Of a DNA stretch of 64,000 nucleotides, positions 25,868-35,104 are shown piece after piece (position 1 is the stretch's first letter; every line of letters starts with the position of its first letter). A program made the translations under genes and the position numbers. This stretch comes from Flavobacterium undicola (GTDB lineage: Bacteria; Bacteroidota; Bacteroidia; Flavobacteriales; Flavobacteriaceae). The notes under the pieces were generated by a model that ran no database searches, had not been told where the DNA came from, and was given only the letters and a program-made list of their open reading frames with translations. Location of the stretch: the NCBI RefSeq assembly GCF_009909155.2, contig NZ_JAAAPM020000011.1, positions 1 through 64,000 of the forward strand. Direction: 5' to 3'.

Positions 25868-27250
25868 ATGAAACAACTTTTATTTTTTAAGCCCTTTTTT
25901 TTATTTTGTATTACCTTAAGTTTTTCATGCTCTGCTACAGTAGGTATTTCTTCCAACTCAAAAATAACAGCTCCTGAAAATTTCAAATATACTTTTGCAG
26001 AAAAACCTATTGGAGGAAAAGATATTTACATACCAATTGAATTAAAAAACAATGATTTTAATTCTGATGATAGTGAATGGAGTTACCAAAGAAGCGCTTC
26101 TTCGGATAATATCATTATTTTTTGGGCAAAAGGATTTGGACAATATCCTGACAAAGCTCCAAATCCAAAACTTTGCGTAGATGTAAATAATACATTGGCA
26201 AAGGCTGAAAACTATTATTCCTATTATCGTGACAAGATGAAATTTGTAATAAAAGGAAAGTCAAAAACAGACAAATACAGAATGATAATTATACTGCGTT
26301 ATCAGGAAGAATGGCTGGCCACCGGAGCGGGATATGATAATGTTATTGGGGCTTTATGGGTTAATCCCTGGGCATCAAGAACTGATTCGGCTTTGGCTCA
26401 TGAGTTTGGACATACTTTTCAATATCAAACAGCCTGTGATGGGAATTATGGTTTTAGAGACCAAAATTATGTAGGCCAATTTTGGGAACAATGTGCACAA
26501 TACATGTCATGGCAAATAAACAACAGTAGTTTTACTCATGAAATTCCTCATTTCTTAGCAAATGCGCACAAGAATTTTTCGCATGAAGATTACAGGTATC
26601 AATCGATGTATTTTATGGAATTTTGGAAACAAAAACATGGAGTAGATTTTTTAGGAAAACTATGGAGAGGAGCTAAAGTTCCTGAACACCCATTACAAGT
26701 CTATAAAAGAATTACAGGAATTAATCAGGAACAATTGAATGATGAGTTTTTTGAATATGCCTGTAAAAATATCAGTTGGGATTATCCTTTAGGAAACTAC
26801 AATAAATTGTTTATTAAAAGTTTATCAGCTACCGATCAAAAAAAATACACACATCACACAACATTAGAAGTTGCTGACAATGGTTATTATCGAATAGCTG
26901 ACAAGCAAATTCCTCAAATTTATGGATATAATGCAATTCAGCTTAGTGTTCCGAAGTCAGGAACCAAGGTAACTGTTGATTTCGAAGGCTTAAAAGGACA
27001 ATGGTCTTCTATTGAAGGATGGCGTTATGGTTTTGTTGCAATAAAAGAAAATGACGCTGCTGTTTATGGTTCTATGAAAAAAACAAAACAAGGTACTGCT
27101 ACAATCACAATACCCGAAGGAGCCAAAGAACTTTGGTTAGTGGTAACTGGAGCTCCTACCGAACACATGAACCATGTGTGGGATGACAATCCTAACAACG
27201 ACGAAAATTTCCCTTATAAAGTTAAATTTACAAACACCGTTATTGAATAA
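25868..27250 (+). CDS. Lipoprotein with HExxH metallopeptidase-like motif (DUF6055-like)
   Basis: A 460-residue lipoprotein. The lipobox LSFSC places the lipidated Cys at residue 21. A zincin-type HEFGH motif lies at 178-182, preceded by small residues (DSALA) and followed by YQTACDGN and QFWEQCAQYMSW, where a third metal ligand may lie. The C-terminal third (about 330-455) is beta-rich and may be a carbohydrate-binding or jelly-roll module. It resembles the DUF6055-type secreted putative peptidases or glycan-associated proteins of Bacteroidota. The substrate is unknown. Confidence 0.7.
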   Translation: MKQLLFFKPFFLFCITLSFSCSATVGISSNSKITAPENFKYTFAEKPIGGKDIYIPIELKNNDFNSDDSEWSYQRSASSDNIIIFWAKGFGQYPDKAPNPKLCVDVNNTLAKAENYYSYYRDKMKFVIKGKSKTDKYRMIIILRYQEEWLATGAGYDNVIGALWVNPWASRTDSALAHEFGHTFQYQTACDGNYGFRDQNYVGQFWEQCAQYMSWQINNSSFTHEIPHFLANAHKNFSHEDYRYQSMYFMEFWKQKHGVDFLGKLWRGAKVPEHPLQVYKRITGINQEQLNDEFFEYACKNISWDYPLGNYNKLFIKSLSATDQKKYTHHTTLEVADNGYYRIADKQIPQIYGYNAIQLSVPKSGTKVTVDFEGLKGQWSSIEGWRYGFVAIKENDAAVYGSMKKTKQGTATITIPEGAKELWLVVTGAPTEHMNHVWDDNPNNDENFPYKVKFTNTVIE

Positions 27251-27309
27251 TTAAAACCTTTGGCTTTACCAAAACCGTTAAAAAGCTACTAAAATTCAAC
27301 TATTTTTTC

Positions 27310-27338
27310 TTTGACTTTTTCATAAGTTAGTACATTTG
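27310..27338 (+). promoter_or_regulatory. Promoter of the SBF-like transporter gene
   Basis: TTTG at 27310-27313 (within TTTGAC) and TACATTTG at 27331-27338 are separated by 17 bases, a good Bacteroidota promoter. The ATG is at 27367. Confidence 0.7.
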
Positions 27339-27366
27339 CCTACTAAACCTATAAGATTAGAAGATA

Positions 27367-28359
27367 ATGAAATTTAAAATCGACAAATTCGTTCTTTCAA
27401 TAATTGTGGTAGTGCTTTTTGCCTATCTTTTTCCGCAATTTGGAGGCAAATCAAGTCCGATTCCATTAGACAAAATTGGAAGTATTGGCGTTTCTTTAAT
27501 TTTCTTTTTCTACGGACTCAAACTAAGTCCTGAAAAAACAAAATCAGGATTAAAAAACTGGAAATTACATTTATTAGTACAAGGCTGTACTTTCTTGGTA
27601 TTCCCTATCATTATTCTGTGTTTTTACCCTTTAATCCACTCTGAATACGATAAAAACATTTGGCTTGCGTTTTTATTTCTAGCCTCGCTTCCTTCAACGG
27701 TTTCATCGTCGGTAGTGATGGTTTCTATGGCCAAAGGAAACATTCCTGCAGCCATATTTAACGCCAGCATTTCAGGCTTAATTGGAATTATTGTTACGCC
27801 GCTTTGGTTGGGACTTTTTTTGAATAATACCGCTGCCAGTTATGACTTAGGAGACATTTATATCAAATTGATTATTGAAGTTGTAGTTCCGGTTATTCTA
27901 GGCTTACTGTTACATCGCTATTGGGGCAGTTTAGCTCAAAAATACAATAGTTACCTGACCCTGTTTGACAAATCAATCATCTTATTGATTATCTACAAAA
28001 GTTTTGCCAGCTCCTTTGAAGAAAATGTATTTAGCGGAATAGACACTTTTGATTTTATGATTATTGCAGTATCCGTTTTCAGTTTATTTTATTTGGTTTA
28101 TTTCCTTACTGGTTTTTTAAGTAATAAACTTGGCTTTAATGTAGAAGATAAAATTACAGCTCAGTTTTGTGGCACCAAAAAATCATTAGTACACGGAACC
28201 GTTTTTGCCAAAATATTATTCCCTAATCCTAGTGCCATGGGCATTGTCTTGCTTCCCATCATGCTTTTTCATGCTTTTCAGATTTTTATTATTAGCTTTA
28301 TTGCTACCCATGTTGGTAATCGAAAAGAAACTCAACTATCTTATGTGAGAAATAAATAA
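27367..28359 (+). CDS. Bile-acid:sodium symporter-like (SBF) membrane transporter
   Basis: A 330-residue integral membrane protein with about ten helices. The PSTVSSSVVMVSMAKGNIPAAIFNAS segment (about 112-137) and the later FCGTKKSLVHGTVFAKILFP block are the paired, substrate-binding crossover regions of the BASS fold; the second is typical of the YfeH/SBF-like subgroup. It would be an inner-membrane sodium-coupled or uniport carrier for an organic anion of unknown identity. A small membrane-associated gene follows 33 bases later. Confidence 0.85.
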   Translation: MKFKIDKFVLSIIVVVLFAYLFPQFGGKSSPIPLDKIGSIGVSLIFFFYGLKLSPEKTKSGLKNWKLHLLVQGCTFLVFPIIILCFYPLIHSEYDKNIWLAFLFLASLPSTVSSSVVMVSMAKGNIPAAIFNASISGLIGIIVTPLWLGLFLNNTAASYDLGDIYIKLIIEVVVPVILGLLLHRYWGSLAQKYNSYLTLFDKSIILLIIYKSFASSFEENVFSGIDTFDFMIIAVSVFSLFYLVYFLTGFLSNKLGFNVEDKITAQFCGTKKSLVHGTVFAKILFPNPSAMGIVLLPIMLFHAFQIFIISFIATHVGNRKETQLSYVRNK

Positions 28360-28392
28360 AAAATCAATTTTGATAACCCAAAATAGAGCGAT

Positions 28393-28602
28393 ATGAACTT
28401 TTTCAAAATCAAAACTTGTTGGTCAAATTCTGAATTTATTCCGTTAAAACTCTGTATTGCCTCGGCCTATCTTTTCATCGGATCGTACTTCCACGATTTT
28501 TTTGATGACTATTATACCCCAATTCTTATCGTTTTCGGCATCACAGTGGTTTGGTCAGTTTCTCTTTGGATAAACAAAATGAAGAACTATAACAAACAGT
28601 AA
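28393..28602 (+). CDS. Small membrane protein, unknown
   Basis: A 69-residue protein with two predicted membrane helices (about 19-36 and 43-60) and a DDYYTP loop between them. It lies 33 bases after the SBF-like transporter on the same strand and is probably co-transcribed. No family is recognised. Confidence 0.6.
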   Translation: MNFFKIKTCWSNSEFIPLKLCIASAYLFIGSYFHDFFDDYYTPILIVFGITVVWSVSLWINKMKNYNKQ

Positions 28603-28703
28603 AAAAACAGACTGTTTTTCAATACATTAAAAACAATTTAATTGTATTATTTCTTAACTTTATGCGTATAAAATTATTTGTTTAACTCCTAAATTTTGTA
28701 CTC

Positions 28704-29000
28704 ATGTATATAGTTCGTGAAATTTTTTATCTGCAATTTGGCCGTTATAAAGATGCCAAAGCTTTAATTGATGAGGCCACTCAGGGTGGATTATTTCCAC
28801 AAACAACTGGAAATAGAATTTTAACTGATTTTACGGGAGAAAGCTACCGACTGATTTTTGAATCATCTTATGCCACTCTTGCGGATTTTGAACAAGGACT
28901 TGCAAAAGACATGGGGGCTACAGACTGGAAACCCTGGTACGAAAAATTTAAAGTTCTGGTTCGCCATTCCGAAAGGGAAATTCTCAAACAAGTCTCTTAA
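28704..29000 (+). CDS. Small protein with dimeric alpha/beta-barrel pattern
   Basis: A 98-residue soluble protein. A first strand (YIVREIFYLQFG), a helix (RYKDAKALIDEATQ), a second part with strands around YRLIFESSY, and a helix (LADFEQGLAKDM) give the order expected of stress-responsive or NIPSNAP-like ferredoxin-fold barrels. No catalytic residue can be named. The downstream hairpin at 29039 terminates it. Confidence 0.6.
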   Translation: MYIVREIFYLQFGRYKDAKALIDEATQGGLFPQTTGNRILTDFTGESYRLIFESSYATLADFEQGLAKDMGATDWKPWYEKFKVLVRHSEREILKQVS

Positions 29001-29038
29001 TTATATTAAAAATACCGATTAAATCTATTCTATAAATT

Positions 29039-29091
29039 AAAAATTCGCAAACTACAAATCCCTAAATGGAGGCTGTAATTTGCGAATTTTT
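29039..29091. terminator. Bidirectional terminator between convergent genes
   Basis: AAAAATTCGCAAA pairs with TTTGCGAATTTTT over 13 bases around a 27-base loop, with A and T runs on the two sides. It lies between the convergent genes ending at 29000 and 29117. Confidence 0.8.
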
Positions 29092-29116
29092 ATTTTTTAT
29101 TCGAAAATCTAAAGGA

Positions 29117-29671
29117 TTAAGAAACCGTCTCTTCTTCTTCAACGGCAAATTCCATGTGGTCTTCTACCTCTGAAACAATTTCCGGTTTAGAAGCTTTAAG
29201 TGCATTGAACTTTTCTAATTGCTCTAGTTCGTCTTCATCTCCACTGAAATAAGGAAAAACATCCATAATAGGCGATTCTGCTATTGCAGGAATAGTGTAA
29301 TCACCCATAGTGCTTTTCATTGTAAAAACAGTGTTATCATAAGCTTCTTTCACATCATTGGCTTGCACTAAGAAATACATATTGGTCTTGCGTTCTTTTC
29401 CACTTTCTTCGTCATAAGCCAGTAAAGAAATCTTCGATTTAAACCAACGGTCGGCATTTTCAAAAGGATGAATCTCAGCATAATTAGCCACTTTTATATT
29501 GGTAATTTTAAATTCCTCACTAATATAAGCCTTCATTTCTTCGTTGATTCTACTTTCAGCCTCTGTAAAAGAGATGGCATCAATCAAATAGGGTTCGGTT
29601 GTCACTTTTTGATTTCCTGTTTCGTCTGTTTTTCTATATTTTACTTTGCATTCGTACCAAATTGCACTCAT
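29117..29671 (-). CDS. DUF4494 family protein
   Basis: A 184-residue protein from the ATG at 29671 (MSAIWYECKVKYRK); an upstream Met at 29695 adds eight residues that the family normally lacks. Conserved features are the early WYECKVKYR strand, the AESRINEEM helix, RWFKSKISLLAYDEESGKE and the PYFSGD segment. The acidic C-terminal tail is probably disordered. DUF4494 proteins are widespread in Bacteroidota and uncharacterised. It is monocistronic on the minus strand. Confidence 0.85.
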   Translation of the reverse strand: MSAIWYECKVKYRKTDETGNQKVTTEPYLIDAISFTEAESRINEEMKAYISEEFKITNIKVANYAEIHPFENADRWFKSKISLLAYDEESGKERKTNMYFLVQANDVKEAYDNTVFTMKSTMGDYTIPAIAESPIMDVFPYFSGDEDELEQLEKFNALKASKPEIVSEVEDHMEFAVEEEETVS

Positions 29672-29695
29672 AATTTCTTTTTTTAAGGATGCCAA

Positions 29696-30045
29696 AGATA
29701 GATTTTAGAGCAAAAGAAACCGCAAATTATCAAAATAGATATTCACAATTTTGAATCCAAAAAACTATTCTATTCACAACGAAGCATTTAGCTTTTTTAA
29801 TAAAGGATTTAAAGTAGACCAACTCAAATTTGTCCATAATGATTGGTACCAAAAAAAGGGGAAAACACAAATACTGCATCAATTTATCGTTCCCAATTAA
29901 AGCCTAATGTTTCCTTATTGTTTTGTTTTACATTTTAAAACACGAACAAAAAAAACAACATAAACAACACAAAAAACAATGATTTACGAATTAAATTAAT
30001 CAAAATAGACTCTGCTTTACTATGTTAATATTACGTTAAATAAAA
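29696..30045. other. AT-rich spacer with a possible gene remnant
   Basis: No intact gene. A 50-codon stop-free stretch ending at TAA 29898-29900 reads ... NEAFSFFNKGFKVDQLKF ... and finishes HQFIVPN. It has no start codon and is preceded by an in-frame stop; it could be the C-terminal remnant of a lost gene. The rest is AT-rich DNA without recognisable signals until the tetR operator. Confidence 0.35.
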
Positions 30046-30084
30046 ATTAAACAACTGTTTAATTTAAACAGTTGTTTAATTTTG
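30046..30084 (+). promoter_or_regulatory. tetR operator and promoter (35-bp perfect inverted repeat)
   Basis: Two perfect 16-base arms (30046-30061 and 30065-30080, core TTAAACAACTGTTTA) surround a 3-base spacer. The -7 box TAATTTTG at 30077-30084 starts inside the right arm. A bound TetR dimer would block this promoter. Confidence 0.85.
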
Positions 30085-30108
30085 TACTGTAATTAAAAAC
30101 AAATCCAA

Positions 30109-30735
30109 TTGAAAACTGATTTTAACGAAAAGCAAATTCAAATTCTACTGATAGCCGAAACGCTATTTGCTGAGAATGGATTCGAGGGAACTTCGATTAG
30201 AACAATAGCTAAGGAGGCCGGGATTAATGTCGCGATGGTATCCTATTATTTTGGTTCGAAAGAAAAATTATTGGAAGCTTTAATTGTTTACAGAACTTCC
30301 GATTTAAAAATTCAAATAGAAAATCTATCTGTTGAGGATTTAGACCCCGTCGAAAAAATTGATAAAATGATTGAACTCTACGTCAACCGTATTAGATGCA
30401 ATAAAGGAATTTACAGAATCTTACATTTTGAATTTTCAACTGAAGAGAAAGAGGACAAATTGAAAGTCTTAAACGAAGTAAGGGATAAAAATTTAAAATC
30501 ATTGGAAACCATTATTCACGAGGGACAACAAAAAGGAATTTTTAGAAAAGACATTATTATTCCGCTAATTCCGCCAACAATAATGGGTACGTTTTTTCAC
30601 TTTACCATGAATAAAGCCTATTTCAAAAAACTATTACTTCTCGAAACAGACGAACAATTCGAAAATTATATACAAACAAAACTTAAAACGCACATTCAAC
30701 AAACAATAAAAGCACTTCTAATATATGAAAGCTAA
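30109..30735 (+). CDS. TetR-family repressor of the efflux operon
   Basis: A 208-residue regulator with an N-terminal TetR helix-turn-helix (about 10-56: AETLFAENGFEGTSIRTIAKEAGINVAMVSYYFGSKEKLL) and an all-helical ligand-binding C-terminal half. The start is a TTG at 30109, as no upstream ATG is in frame and the next Met is too far inside the HTH. The last 11 bases overlap the next gene (ATG 30725). The palindromic operator at 30046 implies autoregulation of the whole operon by a ligand that is probably exported by the pump. Confidence 0.88.
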   Translation: MKTDFNEKQIQILLIAETLFAENGFEGTSIRTIAKEAGINVAMVSYYFGSKEKLLEALIVYRTSDLKIQIENLSVEDLDPVEKIDKMIELYVNRIRCNKGIYRILHFEFSTEEKEDKLKVLNEVRDKNLKSLETIIHEGQQKGIFRKDIIIPLIPPTIMGTFFHFTMNKAYFKKLLLLETDEQFENYIQTKLKTHIQQTIKALLIYES

Positions 30736-32062
30736 TCATTTAATACTCTTTGGGATTTTATTTCTGGGAATAACATCCGTAGAAGCACAGGAAAAAAAGA
30801 GTTTATCACTCGACGAAGCCATTCATCTGGCTTGGGAGAAAAGCAATGAAGTAAATTTAGCCGATGCCAAAGTAACGACTAAGAAATACGAGTTGCAATC
30901 GATGAAAAACAACAAATATCCCGATTTGAAAGCTTCAGCACAATACCAACGATTGACTAAGGCTTCTATCAATATGAAAAGCAATAGCTCTAGTAGTGAT
31001 AGCGAATCGGATACAAAAGCGCCTAATGTAGACCAATTAGTTTTAGGACAAATTAATGCTACTTTGCCTATTTTCTCCGGTTTTAAGTTAAAAAACAGCA
31101 TTAAAGTTTCAGATAATTTGTACCAAGCTGAAACGGCTAATGCTTTGCAAACCAAAGAAGAAATGGCTATGAAAGTCATCAACTATTATGCGGCTTTATA
31201 CAAAGCACAAAAAACAGTTGAACTGCTTAATGAGAATTACAAAAGCGCTGAACAACGTGTAAAAGATTTTACCGAATTAGAAAAAAACGAAATTGTTCCT
31301 AAAAACGATTTGCTCAAAACACAATTACAACTTTCTAAAGTCCAATTGTCTTTAGACCAGGCCAAAAGTAATTTGAATGTTGTGAATTATGAATTAACGA
31401 ATCTATTGAAACTGGATCCTAAAACAATAATCGAAATTAAAGAAAGTGATTTCTACGACTTTAAATTCGATAATCTTCCTTCTGACGAAACTCCTGCATT
31501 GGAAAATCGTAAAGATTTAGAAGCGCTTCGTTTTCAGGAAAAAGCAAGTCTTGCCCGCATAAAAGTGGCTCGAAGTGGCTACTACCCTTCTCTTTCACTT
31601 ATTGGCGGATATACTACTTTGGATTTAAAAAATGTAGTGACTGTTCAAAACGCCATGAATTTTGGAGTTGGAATTTCGTATAATCTAAGTGGTATCCTGA
31701 AAAATGCAACTGAGGTGAAAATCGCTAAAAGCCAAGCGGCAGAATTGCAAACTTCGGAAATGATACTTACCGATTACATCAAGATTCAGGTTCAAAAAGC
31801 TCTTGAAGATTATGATTTGGCTGTAAAACAAAATGTGGTTTACACTCAAGCCGTAGAACAAGCTACCGAAAACTATAGAATTTTAAAAGACAAATACGAT
31901 AACGGCCTTACGGATACTAATGATTTATTAGAAGCCGATGTAGAGCAACTGAGTTCAAAAATCAACAAAACAGTGGCTAAAGCCAATGTCATTCAAAAAT
32001 ATTACAACTTACTGTCTGTAACAGGACAATTAAACCAAACTTTCAACCTTTCTAAAATATAA
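30725..32062 (+). CDS. Outer-membrane efflux protein (TolC family)
   Basis: A 445-residue protein with a signal peptide (cleavage near AQE, residue 22) and two OEP repeats of long helices and short beta strands, including ESLDEAIHLAW near the start and the second-repeat YDNGLTDTNDLLEA near residue 390. Three copies would form the outer-membrane duct for the EmrA/EmrB-type pump encoded next. It overlaps tetR by 11 bases, and emrA follows 12 bases later. Confidence 0.9.
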   Translation: MKANHLILFGILFLGITSVEAQEKKSLSLDEAIHLAWEKSNEVNLADAKVTTKKYELQSMKNNKYPDLKASAQYQRLTKASINMKSNSSSSDSESDTKAPNVDQLVLGQINATLPIFSGFKLKNSIKVSDNLYQAETANALQTKEEMAMKVINYYAALYKAQKTVELLNENYKSAEQRVKDFTELEKNEIVPKNDLLKTQLQLSKVQLSLDQAKSNLNVVNYELTNLLKLDPKTIIEIKESDFYDFKFDNLPSDETPALENRKDLEALRFQEKASLARIKVARSGYYPSLSLIGGYTTLDLKNVVTVQNAMNFGVGISYNLSGILKNATEVKIAKSQAAELQTSEMILTDYIKIQVQKALEDYDLAVKQNVVYTQAVEQATENYRILKDKYDNGLTDTNDLLEADVEQLSSKINKTVAKANVIQKYYNLLSVTGQLNQTFNLSKI

Positions 32063-32074
32063 TCGATACCTAAA

Positions 32075-33154
32075 ATGGAAAAGAAAAAAACAAACAAAAA
32101 ATTCATCGCTATAATAGGTTCTTTAATTCTATTAGGCGTTATATATGGTTCTTACAAATACATTCACTCTCTATCTCATGAAGGAACTGATGATGCACAG
32201 GTAGAGAAATACATGAATCCAATTATTCCAAGGGTTTCGGGTTATGTGAAAAAGGTCTACATTAAAGACAATGATTTTGTAAAAAAAGGAGATACTTTAT
32301 TTACTATTGATCAAAAAGATTACCAATTAAAAATTGACGAAACTACAGCAGCATTGGCAGCAGCCGAAGGAAATTTTGAAGTATCAAAAGCGGATATTGG
32401 TAGTATTCTGGCTAATATTTCAGTATCGGATGCTAATGTTAAATCGGCATCTGGAAACATTGAATCAGCTAAAATCAAATTAGGTTTGGCAACCAATGAT
32501 TTCAACCGTTACAGCAATTTGTATAAAAATCATACCATTACAAAACAACAATACGAACAAGCTTTAGCCGCCAAACAAGAAGCTGAAAATCAAGTGCGTA
32601 TTGTACAACAACAAGAAAGAGCGAGTGCTTTTCAAAAATCGGTTATCCAGGCTAAATCGGTAGTTTCAAACAAAGAAACGGATGTGGCTTCGGCTAATAT
32701 CAAAAGAGCACAAGCCTTATTAGAATCGGCTAAATTAAACCTAACTTATACCGTTATTACAGCGGCTATTGATGGTCAGGTTTCTAAAATTGACATTCAA
32801 CCAGGACAATTGGTACAACCGGGACAGTCTTTATTTTACATTATCAACAACAACGAAGCTTGGGTAATTGCTAATTTCAAAGAAACGCAATTGAACAAAA
32901 TGATTGCAGGTCAAAAAGTAGCTTTAAAAGTAGATGCTTATCCAGATTATGAATTTACAGGAACGGTAACTTCGTTTTCTCCGGCAACAGGAGCTCGTTT
33001 TTCTATCCTGCCTCCAGATAATGCGACTGGAAACTTTGTAAAAACAATCCAACGTTTGCCTGTGAAAATTAGTATTGATCCTAGTAATGATATTGAAAAA
33101 GTAAAACTATTGCGTCCAGGAATGAATGTGGATGTTGATGTACATATAAAATAA
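32075..33154 (+). CDS. emrA: Membrane-fusion protein, EmrA/HlyD family
   Basis: A 359-residue periplasmic adaptor anchored by one N-terminal helix (about 12-29). It carries the biotinyl-lipoyl-like half motifs (PRVSGYVKKVYIKDNDFVKKGDTLF and VITAAIDGQVSKIDIQPGQLV), a helical hairpin between them, and a beta-barrel domain near VIANFKETQLNKM. It would connect the EmrB inner-membrane carrier with the TolC-like protein. The gene order tetR-tolC-emrA-emrB is typical of Bacteroidota drug exporters. Confidence 0.92.
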   Translation: MEKKKTNKKFIAIIGSLILLGVIYGSYKYIHSLSHEGTDDAQVEKYMNPIIPRVSGYVKKVYIKDNDFVKKGDTLFTIDQKDYQLKIDETTAALAAAEGNFEVSKADIGSILANISVSDANVKSASGNIESAKIKLGLATNDFNRYSNLYKNHTITKQQYEQALAAKQEAENQVRIVQQQERASAFQKSVIQAKSVVSNKETDVASANIKRAQALLESAKLNLTYTVITAAIDGQVSKIDIQPGQLVQPGQSLFYIINNNEAWVIANFKETQLNKMIAGQKVALKVDAYPDYEFTGTVTSFSPATGARFSILPPDNATGNFVKTIQRLPVKISIDPSNDIEKVKLLRPGMNVDVDVHIK

Positions 33155-33509
33155 CTATAAAAGCTAATTTAATTAGGAATCAAATCATTGTTATTTCTGG
33201 ATTCCGAATGTCCTTAGCTTTCGCAGTCGAGTGTCAAATGTTTTAAGAATGCGTAAAAAGAAAAACTGTTTGAGCGTAGCGAGTTTTTTTCTTTTAGCAT
33301 TCGAAAACTAATTTGACCGACGAGAAAGCGCAAGACTTGATTTTTTTGTTTCTTTTTTGATCAAGCAAAAAAGAAAATTAGAATTAAAACGGGTTCTCGA
33401 TACATTTTGCTTCATTTCATTACGCAAAACACTACCATTGACGCTTCAACAATACACTTAGTGAGTATAAAATAACAAACGAGATTAGACCAAAACAATA
33501 AAGAATAAA
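33155..33509. repeat. Repeat-filled gap between emrA and emrB
   Basis: No gene. It contains a composite repeat (about 33215-33385) with blocks such as TTCGCAGTCGAGTGTCAAAT, GTTTGAGCGTAGCGAG, GACCGACGAGAAAGCGCAAG and a perfect 11-bp hairpin TTTCTTTTTTG/CAAAAAAGAAA (about 33349-33376). The hairpin lacks a good terminator T run on the plus strand. Similar repeats are common in Flavobacterium intergenic DNA. They may lower expression of emrB relative to emrA. Confidence 0.6.
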
Positions 33510-35090
33510 ATGGTACTAGCAGACGACGATTTAGTAGAATATGGCTTTAGAAGAGTTATCATAACAATTACAGCGGTACTTTGTGCTTTGCTCGAAATTG
33601 TAGATACCACTATTGTCAATGTGGCTTTGACCAACATGAGGGGAAGCCTGGGTGCCACTTTAACGGATGTTGCCTGGGTAATTACTGCCTATGCTATTGC
33701 AAACGTTATTGTAATTCCAATGACAAGTTGGCTTTCGCAACAATTTGGAAGACGTAATTATTTTGCCGTTTCGATCATTATTTTTACTGTTTCTTCCTTT
33801 TTATGCGGAAATGCAACGAATATTTGGGAATTAGTAGCCTTTCGATTTGTCCAGGGTTTAGGCGGTGGCGCTTTACTGGTAACAGCACAAACCATTATTA
33901 CCGAAAGTTATCCTATTGCCAAACGTGGAATGGCACAAGCTATTTACGGAATGGGTGTAATTGTAGGTCCTACGCTTGGTCCGCCTTTAGGAGGTTATTT
34001 AGTAGATAATTTTTCATGGCCTTATATTTTTTATATCAATATTCCTTTGGGAATTATTGCTACACTTTTGACACTTACATTTGTTAGAAGCCCGAAATAC
34101 GGTGAGAAATTAAAATCGAATCAGGTCGATTGGTACGGAATCATTCTTTTAGCCGCCTTTATTGGTTCATTGCAATTTGTCTTGGAACACGGTCAACAGG
34201 ACGATTGGTTTAACGATGATTTAATTGTTACGTTGAGTGTTGTTTCTTTATTTGGATTAATCCTTTTTATTTGGAGGCAATTAGTGTACAAATATCCAAT
34301 TGTTAATTTAAGTGTATTAAAAGACGGAAACCTAAGAATTGGTACCTTTATGAGTTTCATCATGGGATTTGGATTGTATGGCTCTACGTTGATTATACCT
34401 ATCTACACCCAATCTATTTTAGGTTGGACCGCCACCGATGCCGGTTTATTATTAATACCAGGTTCGATTACCACGGCTATTATGATGCCGTTTGTGGGTA
34501 AAATGATTCAAAAAGGTGTTCCGCAAGGATATATGGTAGCTGTAGGTTTCCTAATGTTCTTTATGTTTACCTTACTGATGTATTTCAACATGACTCCAGA
34601 TACTGGTGTCGAGCACATGTATTGGCCTTTAATTTTGAGAGGAATTGGATTAGGATTACTATTTGTACCTATTACCACTTTATCGCTCTCCACCCTTAAA
34701 GGAAAAAATATTGGTGAAGGAGCTGCTTTTACCGGAATGATGAGACAATTAGGAGGTTCTTTTGGTATTGCGATTATTACCACTTTCATCACCCGTTTAT
34801 CACAAACTCATCGTGTGAATTTAGTGGCTAATTTAGATGGTAGCAAATTGGAAGTACAAAACCGCCTAACGCAGTTACAACATGGCTTTATGGCTAAAGG
34901 CTATTCGATAAACGAATCACTCAAAAAAGCCTATGAAGTACTTGACTTTTCAGTTATGAAACAAAGTACAGTACTGGCTTATATGGATATTTTCCTGTAT
35001 CTGGGTTTGCTGTTTTTGTGTTGTATTCCTTTTATTTTATTAATTAAAAAAGGGAAAAACAAAATCAATCCCGCAGATGCGATGCACTAA
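33510..35090 (+). CDS. emrB: MFS multidrug exporter, DHA2/EmrB family
   Basis: A 526-residue carrier with 14 predicted membrane helices. Family motifs: LEIVDTTIVNVALTNM in helix 1, WVITAYAIANVIVIPMTSWLSQQFGRRNYF (helix 2 and motif A), and the antiporter GMGVIVGPTLGPPLGGYLVDNFSWPYIF motif C near residue 150-175. It would be driven by the proton gradient. It is the last gene of the efflux operon; the repeat at 33155 separates it from emrA by 355 bases, which is unusual for such a pair. Confidence 0.9.
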   Translation: MVLADDDLVEYGFRRVIITITAVLCALLEIVDTTIVNVALTNMRGSLGATLTDVAWVITAYAIANVIVIPMTSWLSQQFGRRNYFAVSIIIFTVSSFLCGNATNIWELVAFRFVQGLGGGALLVTAQTIITESYPIAKRGMAQAIYGMGVIVGPTLGPPLGGYLVDNFSWPYIFYINIPLGIIATLLTLTFVRSPKYGEKLKSNQVDWYGIILLAAFIGSLQFVLEHGQQDDWFNDDLIVTLSVVSLFGLILFIWRQLVYKYPIVNLSVLKDGNLRIGTFMSFIMGFGLYGSTLIIPIYTQSILGWTATDAGLLLIPGSITTAIMMPFVGKMIQKGVPQGYMVAVGFLMFFMFTLLMYFNMTPDTGVEHMYWPLILRGIGLGLLFVPITTLSLSTLKGKNIGEGAAFTGMMRQLGGSFGIAIITTFITRLSQTHRVNLVANLDGSKLEVQNRLTQLQHGFMAKGYSINESLKKAYEVLDFSVMKQSTVLAYMDIFLYLGLLFLCCIPFILLIKKGKNKINPADAMH

Positions 35091-35104
35091 GATTTTAGAT
35101 TTCA

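Noticed and set aside
29750..29900. Possible coding sequence without a start codon, ending HQFIVPN
   Set aside because: No ATG, GTG or TTG start with a usable upstream region and an in-frame stop shortly before. Kept only as a possible remnant within the spacer entry.
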